Numbered from the stretch's first letter, positions 43,381 to 52,769 are shown. The stretch is 64,000 bases of DNA from Chryseobacterium gleum (GCF_900636535.1 NZ_LR134289.1:3861001-3925000); one strand, 5' to 3'. Program-made: numbers and translations. The notes: a model not told the origin generated them from the letters alone.

Positions 43381-44409
43381 GTGAAAATAAGTCAGATTAC
43401 CTTTACGAGATTTGTAGCAGCTATTGCGATTGTCATTTCGCATTTTAATAAAGACTTATTTTTATATCAGATCAATTATCTGTCAGATATTTTCCTGCGG
43501 GCCAATGTTGGCGTAAGCTACTTTTTTATTCTTTCGGGATTCATTATGATGGTTGCCTACCATAAAAAGAATTCCATTGATTACCTGGATTTTTACCGGA
43601 ACAGATTCGCCAGGATTTATCCTTTATATGTTGTAGGGCTTTTGTTATATCTTGTTACCAGGTCCTCCGACTTCAGTTTATATAAACTGATATTGTATCT
43701 GTTTGGCATTCAAAGCTGGATCCCTGGCGAAGCTTTAGTCCTGAATTTTCCCGGATGGTCTATTTCTGTAGAATTCCTTTTCTATTTGCTGTTTCCTCTA
43801 TTATACAACAGATATTATTCGAAAAAGAATAAGAGCATTTGGGTGATTACAATCTTAATATGGCTGATCACACAGGTATTCTCGAATTTTTATGTAAAAT
43901 CTTTATGGTATGAAGGACCTCATACAAAAAGCCATGAATTTGGATTTTATTTTCCACTCATGCACCTTAATGAATTTTTAATAGGAAATCTGGCAGGAAT
44001 GTATTTTGTGAAGAATTTTAAGCAAAAGAACTATGACGTTCCTGTTATTATTTTATTTATGGCAGTATTGCTGGCTCTTATTTTTATTCCGCTTAATTTT
44101 CATAATGGCCTTATGGCAGTGCTTTTCATCCCATTAATTATTCTGATCTCTTATAATAATGGGGTACTCACCAAGCTTTTCTCTTTAAAACCTTTGGAAT
44201 ATCTTGGAGAAATAAGTTATGCAATCTATATTGTGCATATTCCGGTTTTGTATATCATAAGGGAGATTTTGAAATGGCAGCATATGTTGCTTGACATTGA
44301 TACGGTTTTCTGGATATATATAGCTGTTTTGCTTATTATATCTGCTTTGTTCTATCAGTGGATTGAAAAGCCTTTAAGAGATTACCTGAAAAAACTAAAA
44401 ATAGGCTGA
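43381..44409 (+). CDS. Acyltransferase family 3 membrane protein
   Basis: The 342-residue integral membrane protein has about ten hydrophobic segments. It starts KISQITFTRFVAAIAIVISHFNKD, whose His is the conserved residue of acyltransferase-3 proteins, and RFARIYPLYVVG holds the second motif. These enzymes move acyl groups, usually acetyl from acetyl-CoA, onto sugars across the inner membrane. The start is a GTG; a nearby ATG at 43374 is in another frame. It lies 30 bp after the methyltransferase-like gene. A second family member lies at 47893. Confidence 0.9.
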   Translation: MKISQITFTRFVAAIAIVISHFNKDLFLYQINYLSDIFLRANVGVSYFFILSGFIMMVAYHKKNSIDYLDFYRNRFARIYPLYVVGLLLYLVTRSSDFSLYKLILYLFGIQSWIPGEALVLNFPGWSISVEFLFYLLFPLLYNRYYSKKNKSIWVITILIWLITQVFSNFYVKSLWYEGPHTKSHEFGFYFPLMHLNEFLIGNLAGMYFVKNFKQKNYDVPVIILFMAVLLALIFIPLNFHNGLMAVLFIPLIILISYNNGVLTKLFSLKPLEYLGEISYAIYIVHIPVLYIIREILKWQHMLLDIDTVFWIYIAVLLIISALFYQWIEKPLRDYLKKLKIG

Positions 44410-44416
44410 AAATATT

Positions 44417-44424
44417 TACTTTTG
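44417..44424 (+). promoter_or_regulatory. Possible -7 promoter box TACTTTTG upstream of the MBOAT gene
   Basis: Perfect TAnnTTTG match in the 127-bp gap after the acyltransferase-3 gene, 112 bp before the MBOAT start. It could give the MBOAT/SGNH pair separate transcription. Confidence 0.4.
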
Positions 44425-44450
44425 CTATAATTACACAAATATATAAACAC

Positions 44451-44513
44451 ATGAATGAATTAATAGTTCCCATCTTTTCCGGATATTTTTTAACTGCTGA
44501 AAATCTAAGTTAG
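44451..44513 (+). CDS. Possible 20-codon leader ORF
   Basis: An ATG at 44451 opens a 20-residue frame (MNELIVPIFSGYFLTAENLS) between the -7 box at 44417 and the MBOAT gene. No recognisable signal or family. It could be a leader peptide, a decayed gene start or chance; support is weak. Confidence 0.2.
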   Translation: MNELIVPIFSGYFLTAENLS

Positions 44514-44536
44514 TATTAACGCATTGAAGAATATCT

Positions 44537-45970
44537 ATGTTATTTAATTCCATTGGCTTTTTAATTTTCCTGCCGATTGTATTTATATTATATTGGTTTG
44601 TTTTCAGGAAAAAATACCAGCATCAGAACCTGATGCTACTGGTAGCAAGCTTCTATTTCTATGCCTGCTGGGACTGGAGATTTTTATTTTTGCTGATGTT
44701 TTCTATAGGACTGGATTTTGTGTCCGGGCTCCAGATAGAAAAAAGTAAAACAAAAAAAGAAGCGACATTCTGGTTGACCCTAAGTATTGTAATCAATTTA
44801 GGCTTTCTTGGCTTTTTTAAATATTACAACTTCTTTGCTGAAAGTTTTGCCGATCTGTTAAGCGGATTCGGGTTTACGGTAAATGTCTGGTTACTCAATA
44901 TTGTGCTTCCTGTCGGGATCTCTTTTTATACATTCCATGGTCTTTCTTACGTGATCGATATTTATAAAAAAAGGATCAAAGCAGAGACCAATTTTATAGA
45001 TTACGCTCTGTTTGTAAGCTATTTCCCGTTACTTGTTGCGGGACCTATTGAAAGAGCTACCCATCTTTTACCGCAGATACAAAAGAAAAGAGTGTTCAAT
45101 TATGAGCAGGCTGCAGATGGGATGAGACAGATTTTATGGGGATTCTTCAAGAAAATGGTAATTGCAGATAATTGTGCACCATTAGTTAATGAGATTTTTA
45201 CTAATTATCAAACTGAAAGTCCTGCTAATCTCTTAATGGGAGCTGTTTTGTTTGCCTTTCAGATTTATGGGGATTTTTCAGGATATTCAGATATTGCATT
45301 GGGTGTTTCAAGGCTGTTTGGAATAGAACTTCTGAAGAACTTTGCCTTTCCTTATTTCTCAAGGGATATTGCTGAGTTTTGGAGAAGGTGGCATATTTCA
45401 TTGTCTTCATGGTTCAGAGATTATCTTTATATTCCTTTAGGAGGAAGTAAAGGAGGGCTGATGATGAAGGTCAGAAATACATTCATTATCTTTCTTGTTT
45501 CCGGATTCTGGCATGGAGCTAACTGGACCTTTATCATTTGGGGAGGGTTGAATGCCTTATATTTTATGCCATTGCTGCTTGCCGATAAAAATCGTCAGAA
45601 CTTAGAAGTAGTTGCAATGGACAGACTTTTGCCCTCTTTTAAAGAATTTTTTAAAATATTACTCACCTTCGGTCTTACTTGTTTTGCATGGATTTTCTTC
45701 CGGGCAGAGTCTGTTACTCAGGCTGTTTTATACATTAAAAGGATCATTGACCCGGCTTTATTTATAATTCCCAAACCGTTTCCTTTTAAAGTCTTTTCGC
45801 TGGTTGCCGTCATGTTTGTCATTGAGTGGATCAACAGAGGGAAGAACCATGGGTTGGAAATTGACCAATTCAGGCCGTGGATAAGAAGAATTCTATATCT
45901 GGTTATCATCTATATTATTCTGCGGTATGCCAATTTCGGAAATAATGAATTTATTTATTTTCAGTTTTAA
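44537..45970 (+). CDS. MBOAT family O-acyltransferase (AlgI-like)
   Basis: The 477-residue membrane protein has the MBOAT hallmarks. The conserved stretch AEFWRRWHISLSSWFRDYLYIPLGG is present (quoted in part: EFWRRWHISLSSWF), and the catalytic His lies in SGFWHGANWTF. AlgI/PatA-type enzymes carry acyl groups across the inner membrane and pass them to a periplasmic partner for O-acylation of polysaccharide. That partner is the SGNH-like protein encoded one base downstream. The substrate here is presumably the glycan made by this locus. Confidence 0.93.
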   Translation: MLFNSIGFLIFLPIVFILYWFVFRKKYQHQNLMLLVASFYFYACWDWRFLFLLMFSIGLDFVSGLQIEKSKTKKEATFWLTLSIVINLGFLGFFKYYNFFAESFADLLSGFGFTVNVWLLNIVLPVGISFYTFHGLSYVIDIYKKRIKAETNFIDYALFVSYFPLLVAGPIERATHLLPQIQKKRVFNYEQAADGMRQILWGFFKKMVIADNCAPLVNEIFTNYQTESPANLLMGAVLFAFQIYGDFSGYSDIALGVSRLFGIELLKNFAFPYFSRDIAEFWRRWHISLSSWFRDYLYIPLGGSKGGLMMKVRNTFIIFLVSGFWHGANWTFIIWGGLNALYFMPLLLADKNRQNLEVVAMDRLLPSFKEFFKILLTFGLTCFAWIFFRAESVTQAVLYIKRIIDPALFIIPKPFPFKVFSLVAVMFVIEWINRGKNHGLEIDQFRPWIRRILYLVIIYIILRYANFGNNEFIYFQF

Positions 45971-45971
45971 C

Positions 45972-46889
45972 ATGAAAAAATTTTTATTTAAAATATCATT
46001 TTATATCGTCGGAGTCCTAATCGTATTCGGGGTTTTGGGATGGTTTGCGGATGGAAATACAGATGATAATTATATGCACTTCGCCGTAAAAAAACCACAG
46101 AATATTATTCTGGGAGATTCAAGAGGGGCTCAGGCAGTTCTTCCACAGCTTTTAAATCAAAAATTAGGAAGAGATTTTGATAATTTTGCATTGAACGTTG
46201 TACAGTCTCCGTACGGACAAATCTATTATAAGGCGTTACAAAGAAAACTGGACCCGGAAACCAAAAACGGATTATTCATTATAACCGTGGACCCCTGGAA
46301 TCTATCCTTAGATAAGAATGTGAAAAAAGAAGAGGACTTTCCGGAAAATCATTCTCCGTTAAAGAATATGCATTTTTATGATCTGTCCCCGAATTATGAA
46401 TATCTGCTGAGAAATTACACCCGAAGCTGGTTTAAGCTTTACACGGAGAGAGAGGAAGCAGGAAGATCAAACACTTATCTGCATAAAAATGGTTGGATGG
46501 AAGTAACGGTAAACATGCAAAAAGATTCTATAGCCAAGAGGGAAATTGAGAAAATAAATTTCTATAAACAATTGGCTCAGAACCAGAATATTTCGCAAGC
46601 CAGGTTCAATGCCTTAGAAGACATTATCAGATTCCTTAAAAGTAAAGGGACTGTCTATCTTGTAAGAATTCCTGCTTCAGAAAAAATGGTAGCACTGGAA
46701 CATTCCTATTCGCCTGATTTTAATGAAAAAATGAAAGAGATCTCCAAAAAATATGGTGTTTATTTCTTCGATTTCTCTTCTAAAGCCAAGGAATATCAAT
46801 ATACAGATGGAAATCATATGTATAAAGAATCCGGAAAAGTATTTACTACACAAATAGCGGATTCGATTCTGTCCAAAACAAAAAGATAA
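45972..46889 (+). CDS. SGNH-hydrolase-like acylation partner of the MBOAT protein
   Basis: The 305-residue protein has one N-terminal membrane anchor (FLFKISFYIVGVLIVFGVLGW). SGNH block I appears as IILGDSRGAQAV and the C-terminal Asp-x-x-His as YTDGNHMY. It should sit in the periplasm and receive acyl groups from the MBOAT protein, as AlgX or PatB-type proteins do. The start is the ATG at 45972, one base after the MBOAT stop, so the pair is coupled; a longer frame from 45927 runs inside the MBOAT gene and is rejected. It converges on the GT2 at 46898 with an 8-bp gap. Confidence 0.85.
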   Translation: MKKFLFKISFYIVGVLIVFGVLGWFADGNTDDNYMHFAVKKPQNIILGDSRGAQAVLPQLLNQKLGRDFDNFALNVVQSPYGQIYYKALQRKLDPETKNGLFIITVDPWNLSLDKNVKKEEDFPENHSPLKNMHFYDLSPNYEYLLRNYTRSWFKLYTEREEAGRSNTYLHKNGWMEVTVNMQKDSIAKREIEKINFYKQLAQNQNISQARFNALEDIIRFLKSKGTVYLVRIPASEKMVALEHSYSPDFNEKMKEISKKYGVYFFDFSSKAKEYQYTDGNHMYKESGKVFTTQIADSILSKTKR

Positions 46890-46897
46890 GATCTAAA

Positions 46898-47839
46898 TCA
46901 GAATAGATATTTCCTGAAATTAATATTATACAATCCGGAGCGGATGCTTGGATAATCTGTGACAAGATATTTCAGAATCATATTCCATTTTTTGAAGAAG
47001 GGAGCATTGGCAATTTCAAAACTACGATGCATTCTTTTAATGTGGAGTTTCATATGAGCTGGAATTGTATCTTCGTTTTCTGACCAGTCTTTCACTTCTT
47101 TCCAAAGCAAAACTCTTGTAGTGGAAGGTTTTATTTTCTTAGAATCTACCTTTGTAATCCTGTTGTCTTCATGTACACCCCTTACCGCAACTGCTTTGTC
47201 TAAAATACCAGGATAAAGATCAAGGTAATAGGATAAACGGAATAAAAATTCGGTATCCTGGTGCAATCTTAAATTTGTTTTAAATAAAGGATTCATCTTG
47301 CGCAGCATAGATTCTTTCCTGATCGTTAAAGCGTCAATACTAAATAAACCAAAGCTTCCCAACATATTCATTTGTCCTGGGAATACATCCTTAGGGTCAT
47401 GAATTTTATATACCGTCGTTAAGCGGTCCTGAAAAAGTTTATAATACTGTTCTTTTGCCTTTTCCGAGTAATAATGTACACCCAACGCACCATAAACACC
47501 TTCTATTTCAGGATTTTTAAATAATTCTCTTTCAGCATCAAATCTATTCGGAAGGTAATAATCGTCGGCATCTAAGAAAGCAATAAAATCCCCGGTTGAT
47601 TTTTCTATCCCAAGATTTCTGGTAGGGCCTGCACCGTGGTTGCCTTTGTCGGGGTGCTGGTAAAGCTGAACTCTGCTATATTTTTCAGTAAGTTGCTGAC
47701 AGACCTCCAAAGCGTTGTCGGGAGATTTGTCCTCTACTAATATAACCTCATGAACTTCATCAAATTGAAGCGCAGATTCTACTGCTTGGGAGACATATTT
47801 TTCTGCATTATAAACGGGAATGATGACTGAGATTTTCAT
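46898..47839 (-). CDS. Glycosyltransferase family 2
   Basis: The 313-residue GT-A enzyme has ISVIIPVYNAEKYVSQAVES, VEDKSPDNA and the metal motif in FLDADDYYLPNRF near residue 95. Its first 120 residues are nearly the same as those of the GT2 at 48888 (both VILVEDKS..., DKGNHGA, DADDYYLPNRFDAE), so the two arose by duplication. The acyltransferase-3 gene lies between them. The C-terminal half differs, which suggests different acceptors. It is the last gene of the minus-strand group from 51622. Confidence 0.9.
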   Translation of the reverse strand: MKISVIIPVYNAEKYVSQAVESALQFDEVHEVILVEDKSPDNALEVCQQLTEKYSRVQLYQHPDKGNHGAGPTRNLGIEKSTGDFIAFLDADDYYLPNRFDAERELFKNPEIEGVYGALGVHYYSEKAKEQYYKLFQDRLTTVYKIHDPKDVFPGQMNMLGSFGLFSIDALTIRKESMLRKMNPLFKTNLRLHQDTEFLFRLSYYLDLYPGILDKAVAVRGVHEDNRITKVDSKKIKPSTTRVLLWKEVKDWSENEDTIPAHMKLHIKRMHRSFEIANAPFFKKWNMILKYLVTDYPSIRSGLYNINFRKYLF

Positions 47840-47892
47840 TTTTTCAATTGGAAATTTTATTGTGTTTATACGTTATTTCTTACTGCAAGAAT

Positions 47893-48891
47893 TTAAGCTT
47901 TTAATTTTATTTTTAAGTAATGAGTTATCTTTTTTTCTACAAAGTGATATAGGAATGCGGCTACTGCAATTACCACAAGTATTTTAAATATAAAATAGGG
48001 AATATTAAAATATCCTGCTACTTTGAACTTTCTGAAGAATATTTCTACAAAAGGATGGGATAGATAGAGAGAATAAGAAATATCCCCCAGAAATATCAGA
48101 AAACGGTTTCCTTTATAATGAAAGGTAAAATCAAAAAGTAGAAAAGAAAATACCAATAGTGAGACTACCATTAAGGTGATGAGCGGATTTGTGATCTTCA
48201 AAAACCCGAATAAATAGAGTAAGAAAAACGATATTCCTATGATACTGATAAAGCTTGCCCGGCTTTTATTAACTGTGAATCTATTAAAAAATACAGCCAA
48301 TAATATTCCCATAACAAAATAGAGATTAAGTGAACTGGTTACCAGTTGCAAATAAGCTCCTTCGAATGGATAAATGATTCCCAGGATATAAGTACAAATA
48401 AATAAAAGAACAATAAAAGAATATTTTTTTGTATTAAATAAGAGAGAGATTCCGAAAATAAGGTAGAAAAACATCTCGTAATTAAGCGACCACCCAAGAT
48501 ACAGAACGGGAAAAGTATCCTTTTGGGGGAGAAAAAATACCGAATGAATAAGTCTCTTGGCTCCCTCGCCATGAAAATAAGACATAAAATTTCCACCAAG
48601 TACAATCCAGGCTAAAGTTAATATAAAATATAAAGGAATAATTCTGATTATCCTTCTTTTATAAAACAAAGTTAATTCGGAAGATTGGTTTGCTGTGAAT
48701 TTCTTTTTATAGGTAGTAAAAGTGATGATAAACCCACTGATTACAAAAAAAATATTAACACCGATACTTCCTTTACTGAATAAAATTTCACCCAACCGTA
48801 GATCCTGAAAATTAATATAATCAGCAAAGTGAAAACAGCATACCAGTAATGCTGATATTCCTCTTAATATTTGTAGGTTATTAAGCTTCAT
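47893..48891 (-). CDS. Acyltransferase family 3 membrane protein
   Basis: The 332-residue integral membrane protein starts LNNLQILRGISALLVCCFHFADY, with the conserved RG...H pattern of acyltransferase-3 (OafA-like) enzymes, and RRIIRIIPLYFIL as the second motif. It should O-acylate a sugar of the exported glycan. It overlaps the GT2 at 48888 by four bases (ATGA) and is translationally coupled to it. A related protein is encoded at 43381 on the other strand. Confidence 0.9.
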   Translation of the reverse strand: MKLNNLQILRGISALLVCCFHFADYINFQDLRLGEILFSKGSIGVNIFFVISGFIITFTTYKKKFTANQSSELTLFYKRRIIRIIPLYFILTLAWIVLGGNFMSYFHGEGAKRLIHSVFFLPQKDTFPVLYLGWSLNYEMFFYLIFGISLLFNTKKYSFIVLLFICTYILGIIYPFEGAYLQLVTSSLNLYFVMGILLAVFFNRFTVNKSRASFISIIGISFFLLYLFGFLKITNPLITLMVVSLLVFSFLLFDFTFHYKGNRFLIFLGDISYSLYLSHPFVEIFFRKFKVAGYFNIPYFIFKILVVIAVAAFLYHFVEKKITHYLKIKLKA

Positions 48892-49826
48892 GAGCGGATG
48901 TACGTAAAGCGGTATTGCGTTTTCAGGATATCTGGATTTTTTAGAATGGCAGTCAATAGATTCACCATTTTGGAAACTCCTTTTTTCTCAGAAAGTTCAA
49001 ATGCTTTTTTCTGTAAATAAAGGTGATTTGCGGCATCTGTATCCATGGACACAGATCTGGACCACTCATATAATGAATTCCAGAAAAGGAATTGTCTCCT
49101 GTTGTATTGTGGCGAATATCGGACAATCTTGGTAATTCTGTTATCATCATGTATTCCTCTCATCGCAACGGCCTGGTCTATACTACCTGATTTCAGATGG
49201 CAGTGGTAAGCCAGTTTAATGATAAAATCAGAGTCCTGGTGTACGCGGAGAATATTATTAAATCTCAGATTATTCCGTTCCAGAGCAGATTTTCTGACGG
49301 TTAATCCATTCAAATGGAAAAATGTACCGAAAGTTTTCGGTGTAAGCCCGAGAAGCCCTCTGAATACTTCCTTTCCTTCTGCCGGATAATTTACTGTTGT
49401 CAATGTATTGTCACTGAACTTCGACTGAAATTCCTTTTTCCCTTTTTCAGTGAGATATTCAACCCCTATGGCATTGAAGATTCCATCTACATGAGGCTCT
49501 TTAAAAAGTTCTTTCTCCGCATCAAACCTATTGGGTAGGTAATAATCATCAGCATCCAGAAATGTAATGAAGCTTGAGGTGGCTTTTTCAATACCCAGAT
49601 TTCTTGAAGCAGCAGCACCATGGTTTCCTTTGTCAGGATGCTGGAATAATTGAACTCTTTGATCTTCACCTGCTAATTCTTTACAAACTTCCAGGGAATG
49701 ATCAGAAGATTTATCTTCAACTAAAATAACTTCTTTCACTTCTTCAAATTGCAGGGCAGACTGTACTGATTTCTTTAGAAAATCAGCAGCATTGTATACA
49801 GGGATAATGACAGAAATATCAAGCAT
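48888..49826 (-). CDS. Glycosyltransferase family 2
   Basis: The 312-residue GT-A enzyme has ISVIIPVYNAADFLKKSVQS, VEDKSSDHS and FLDADDYYLPNRF. It is the duplicate partner of the GT2 at 46898: the first 120 residues match closely, and the C-terminal part keeps VAMRGIHDDNRITK against VAVRGVHEDNRITK. Its start overlaps the asnB stop at 49826 by one base. The sugar specificity is unknown. Confidence 0.9.
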   Translation of the reverse strand: MLDISVIIPVYNAADFLKKSVQSALQFEEVKEVILVEDKSSDHSLEVCKELAGEDQRVQLFQHPDKGNHGAAASRNLGIEKATSSFITFLDADDYYLPNRFDAEKELFKEPHVDGIFNAIGVEYLTEKGKKEFQSKFSDNTLTTVNYPAEGKEVFRGLLGLTPKTFGTFFHLNGLTVRKSALERNNLRFNNILRVHQDSDFIIKLAYHCHLKSGSIDQAVAMRGIHDDNRITKIVRYSPQYNRRQFLFWNSLYEWSRSVSMDTDAANHLYLQKKAFELSEKKGVSKMVNLLTAILKNPDILKTQYRFTYIRS

Positions 49827-51622
49827 CAGAGAACCGATTTATTATTATGAGCCCAAAGAGCAAGCTGCAATAAATTCCAGTGCTTATGGTCCTTGTTCAA
49901 AAATTTTTGGGTGATATCAAAATCAATATAGTTAAAAACCTTTTGAGACGAATCTTTTAGAAGATCGTTGGAGAGCTTTATAAGGTTTTCTTCATCAAAC
50001 CAGTTCTTAACGCTGAGCCCGAAACCTTGTTTGTGACGTTTTCTAATTGTATCGGTCCAATAATTATTCATGGATTCACGAAGAATTATTTTATCGTTTT
50101 CATTGGTGATTTTCAGCTGATCAGGTAGCTGAATACAGAATTCTGCAAAATCGACATCAAGAAAAGGAGTTCTTATTTCTAATGAATTTGCCATCGCCAT
50201 TCTGTCTGATTTGACCATCATATTGCCAGGAACATAATTTTCCAGATCTACTCTCATGATGTCATTTAATGAATCAGGATTTGGAGTAAAGCTGTATCCC
50301 TGCTGATAATCCGTTGAACATCCCAAAAGACTACGTTCCGATTTATTAAATACATTTCTGACAGAATTCAGATGAAAATCCAGAATAGAGTCATACTTTA
50401 AATTCTGTTGGGTTACAAACGAAACCGTTTTTGCTTTTTTATAAAGGTTAAGTCCGAATTTGGCGATTAAATTTTTATAACTGAAATGATTTTTCATCAT
50501 ATTTTCAACCGTATAAAAATGATATCCGCCGAACAGCTCATCTCCAACATCACCTGAAAGGGTTACGGTCAGATTTTTTCTTGCATTTTTACAAATCTCA
50601 TAATGTGGAAGGTAAGAAGTATCAGCAAAAGGTTCGTCAAAGAAAGGAGAAACATGCAGTAATGATTCAGCCAGGTCCTTTTTTTGCTCATGAACTTCTA
50701 TATGATTGGTATTGTATTTCTCTGCAATTTCTTTGGCATATTTGAGCTCGCTGTCTTTATGATCATATCCGAAACTGATTGTTGTCTGATGGGGCAGGAA
50801 CTCATCTACCAGAGCAACTATAGACGAAGAATCCAGACCGCCGCTCAGAAAACTTCCGACCTGTACATCTGCTATAAGCTGTTTTTTAACAGCATTTTTC
50901 AGAAGGTACAGAAATTCTTCCTTAGCATCGGACAGGCTGATCACCCTGTCTTTTGACGGCAGACTGTAATACCTTGAAACAGTAATCTTCCCATCTTTCC
51001 AGATCAGCTGATGAGCAGGTGGTAAAGTATATATATTGCTGTAAATGCTTTGATAGGTACTTACGTAGCCATATTGAAGATAGTTGGAAATGGCTTCAGG
51101 ATTTACTTTAGGATGAATTAATCCGGACGCCAGAATCGCTTTGATTTCTGAAGCAAAAATAAATTCATTATTATTTCCGATGGCATAGTAGAACGGTTTT
51201 TCACCAAAACGGTCTCTGGCAGAGAACAACTGCTGTTCACGGTCATCCCAGATGGCAAAAGCAAACATTCCCGGAAGATCATGGATGAGGTTCTGCTGTT
51301 TTCTCTGATACATTGCAAGAATCACTTCCGTATCGGAACCTCCATGGTATGGATATTCCGCATATTGTCTTTTGAGATCCAGATATCCATAGATTTCTCC
51401 GTTAAGGACAATACATTCGTTTTTTGTATTGGAGAACATCGGCTGCTTCCCGTTTTCAGACAAGTCTATAATGGAAAGTCTGCGGTGGCCTAATATAGCA
51501 TTATCATAGAACTCAAAGTCTGAAGCATCCGGTCCGCGATGAATCAGAGAATCTGTCATTCTTTTGATTTCCTGCTGATAATTTGCTGCATTATTGCTTA
51601 TAATTCCGGCTATTCCGCACAT
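49826..51622 (-). CDS. asnB: Asparagine synthetase-like glutamine amidotransferase (AsnB)
   Basis: The 598-residue enzyme has a class-II glutaminase domain with the N-terminal nucleophile Cys2 (MCGIAGIIS), RHRGPDA-like motif (IHRGPDASDF) and GEIYGY. The synthetase domain has the PP-loop SFLSGGLDSSSIVAL near residue 240. In polysaccharide loci these AsnB-like proteins (WbpS/exosortase-type) are thought to amidate sugar acids such as uronamides rather than make asparagine; that role here is inferred from the context. It heads the group asnB-GT2-acyltransferase-GT2. Confidence 0.9.
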   Translation of the reverse strand: MCGIAGIISNNAANYQQEIKRMTDSLIHRGPDASDFEFYDNAILGHRRLSIIDLSENGKQPMFSNTKNECIVLNGEIYGYLDLKRQYAEYPYHGGSDTEVILAMYQRKQQNLIHDLPGMFAFAIWDDREQQLFSARDRFGEKPFYYAIGNNNEFIFASEIKAILASGLIHPKVNPEAISNYLQYGYVSTYQSIYSNIYTLPPAHQLIWKDGKITVSRYYSLPSKDRVISLSDAKEEFLYLLKNAVKKQLIADVQVGSFLSGGLDSSSIVALVDEFLPHQTTISFGYDHKDSELKYAKEIAEKYNTNHIEVHEQKKDLAESLLHVSPFFDEPFADTSYLPHYEICKNARKNLTVTLSGDVGDELFGGYHFYTVENMMKNHFSYKNLIAKFGLNLYKKAKTVSFVTQQNLKYDSILDFHLNSVRNVFNKSERSLLGCSTDYQQGYSFTPNPDSLNDIMRVDLENYVPGNMMVKSDRMAMANSLEIRTPFLDVDFAEFCIQLPDQLKITNENDKIILRESMNNYWTDTIRKRHKQGFGLSVKNWFDEENLIKLSNDLLKDSSQKVFNYIDFDITQKFLNKDHKHWNLLQLALWAHNNKSVL

Positions 51623-51762
51623 ATGCTTTTATTTTTCATCATTAATTTTATCATTTTGTACAGCTAAATTACGATAAATTAAGGAAAGTATGATCGGTTT
51701 ACATCAGCTGATCCCTCAAACTATTTGAATCTATTATGTTGAAATTGTTGAAAAATGAATAC

Positions 51763-51831
51763 GGCTGATATATTCATTATCCACATTCATAATGAAAAAG
51801 AGCGGGATGATATTCACCATACATATCAGCC
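51763..51831. repeat. Nested inverted repeat between asnB and the 51846 GT2 gene
   Basis: Outer arms GGCTGATAT (51763-51771) and ATATCAGCC (51823-51831) enclose inner arms TTCATTAT and ATAATGAA with an 8-nt loop. It starts 15 bp past the stop of the GT2 gene at 51846. No T run follows, so it is not a plain terminator. Confidence 0.5.
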
Positions 51832-51845
51832 ATTACAGGTGTTGA

Positions 51846-52769
51846 TTATCTGGTGAAAGTATATTTTATAATCTTTAACAGCTGGCTTATCCCTGTTCCT
51901 ATATTTTTTGAAATGGAAAAGCGTTCAAAGATGGCTGCATAAAGATTCCTGTTCCATAAAGGTGAAACAAATTCCTTTTCATAATAATATTTATTGATAA
52001 GCTGATCTAAGGTTTTTAATATCTGCTGATCTGCTCTCGGATCATTATTAATCCTTTTAATATTTTTAAAAATATCAATGGAAGTGCGGTATTGCTTTTC
52101 TGTTTCTAATGAGCTGTATACACCACCGCTGTGAAGCCTGTAGACTCCCACTACTTTATTAAAGCTTCTGCCTTTCCCGAATTCAAGGGCATGGTAAAAA
52201 TAGTAAAGATCTCTGTAATTGGGATAAATGTCAATCCACTTCTCATCAATACAGTCTTTTCTGATCAGATAAGTGAAAGTTTGGGTAGGGCGCTGTACAA
52301 AAAAGCTGTCCTGGGTATAGTCAATATATTCCCGTCCGTTGAACATGGAGTCTTTTCCATCTTCTGTCATCTTATTTTCATCCTGATGAAACAGTAAATT
52401 TCTGGCAGTCACCATGACGTATTCTGAATTGTTTTCAAGGAAATCATACTGAAACTGTAGTTTTTCCGGATCAGTCCAGTAATCATCCCCTTCACAGTAG
52501 GCCAAATACTTTCCTTTAGCCTGAGCGAATGCAAATCTTTGATTTTCCACAAAACCGATATTGGTCTTATGATTAAAATACCGTATGATATTCGGGTATT
52601 GCGTTGCAAATTCTGAAATAATCCTGTCAGAATCATCCGGTGAATTGTCATTACAAATAATCAACTCAAACGGAAAGTCTGTTTTTTGAGAAAGCACACC
52701 TTCAATAGCCTCCTTTAAATAAGAGGCGTGATTGTAAGTGAGCATAATGACCGATATTTCTGGCTTCAT
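51846..52769 (-). CDS. Glycosyltransferase family 2
   Basis: The 307-residue GT-A enzyme has EISVIMLTYNHASYLKEAIEGVL, ICNDNSPDDS and the metal motif as CEGDDYWTDPEKLQFQ. It resembles the GT2 half of the fusion protein at 57225 (CEGDDYWIDALKLQKQ), more than the other GT2s of the locus. It has its own TAAATTTG box about 55 bp upstream and is probably a single-gene unit. The acceptor is unknown. Confidence 0.9.
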   Translation of the reverse strand: MKPEISVIMLTYNHASYLKEAIEGVLSQKTDFPFELIICNDNSPDDSDRIISEFATQYPNIIRYFNHKTNIGFVENQRFAFAQAKGKYLAYCEGDDYWTDPEKLQFQYDFLENNSEYVMVTARNLLFHQDENKMTEDGKDSMFNGREYIDYTQDSFFVQRPTQTFTYLIRKDCIDEKWIDIYPNYRDLYYFYHALEFGKGRSFNKVVGVYRLHSGGVYSSLETEKQYRTSIDIFKNIKRINNDPRADQQILKTLDQLINKYYYEKEFVSPLWNRNLYAAIFERFSISKNIGTGISQLLKIIKYTFTR

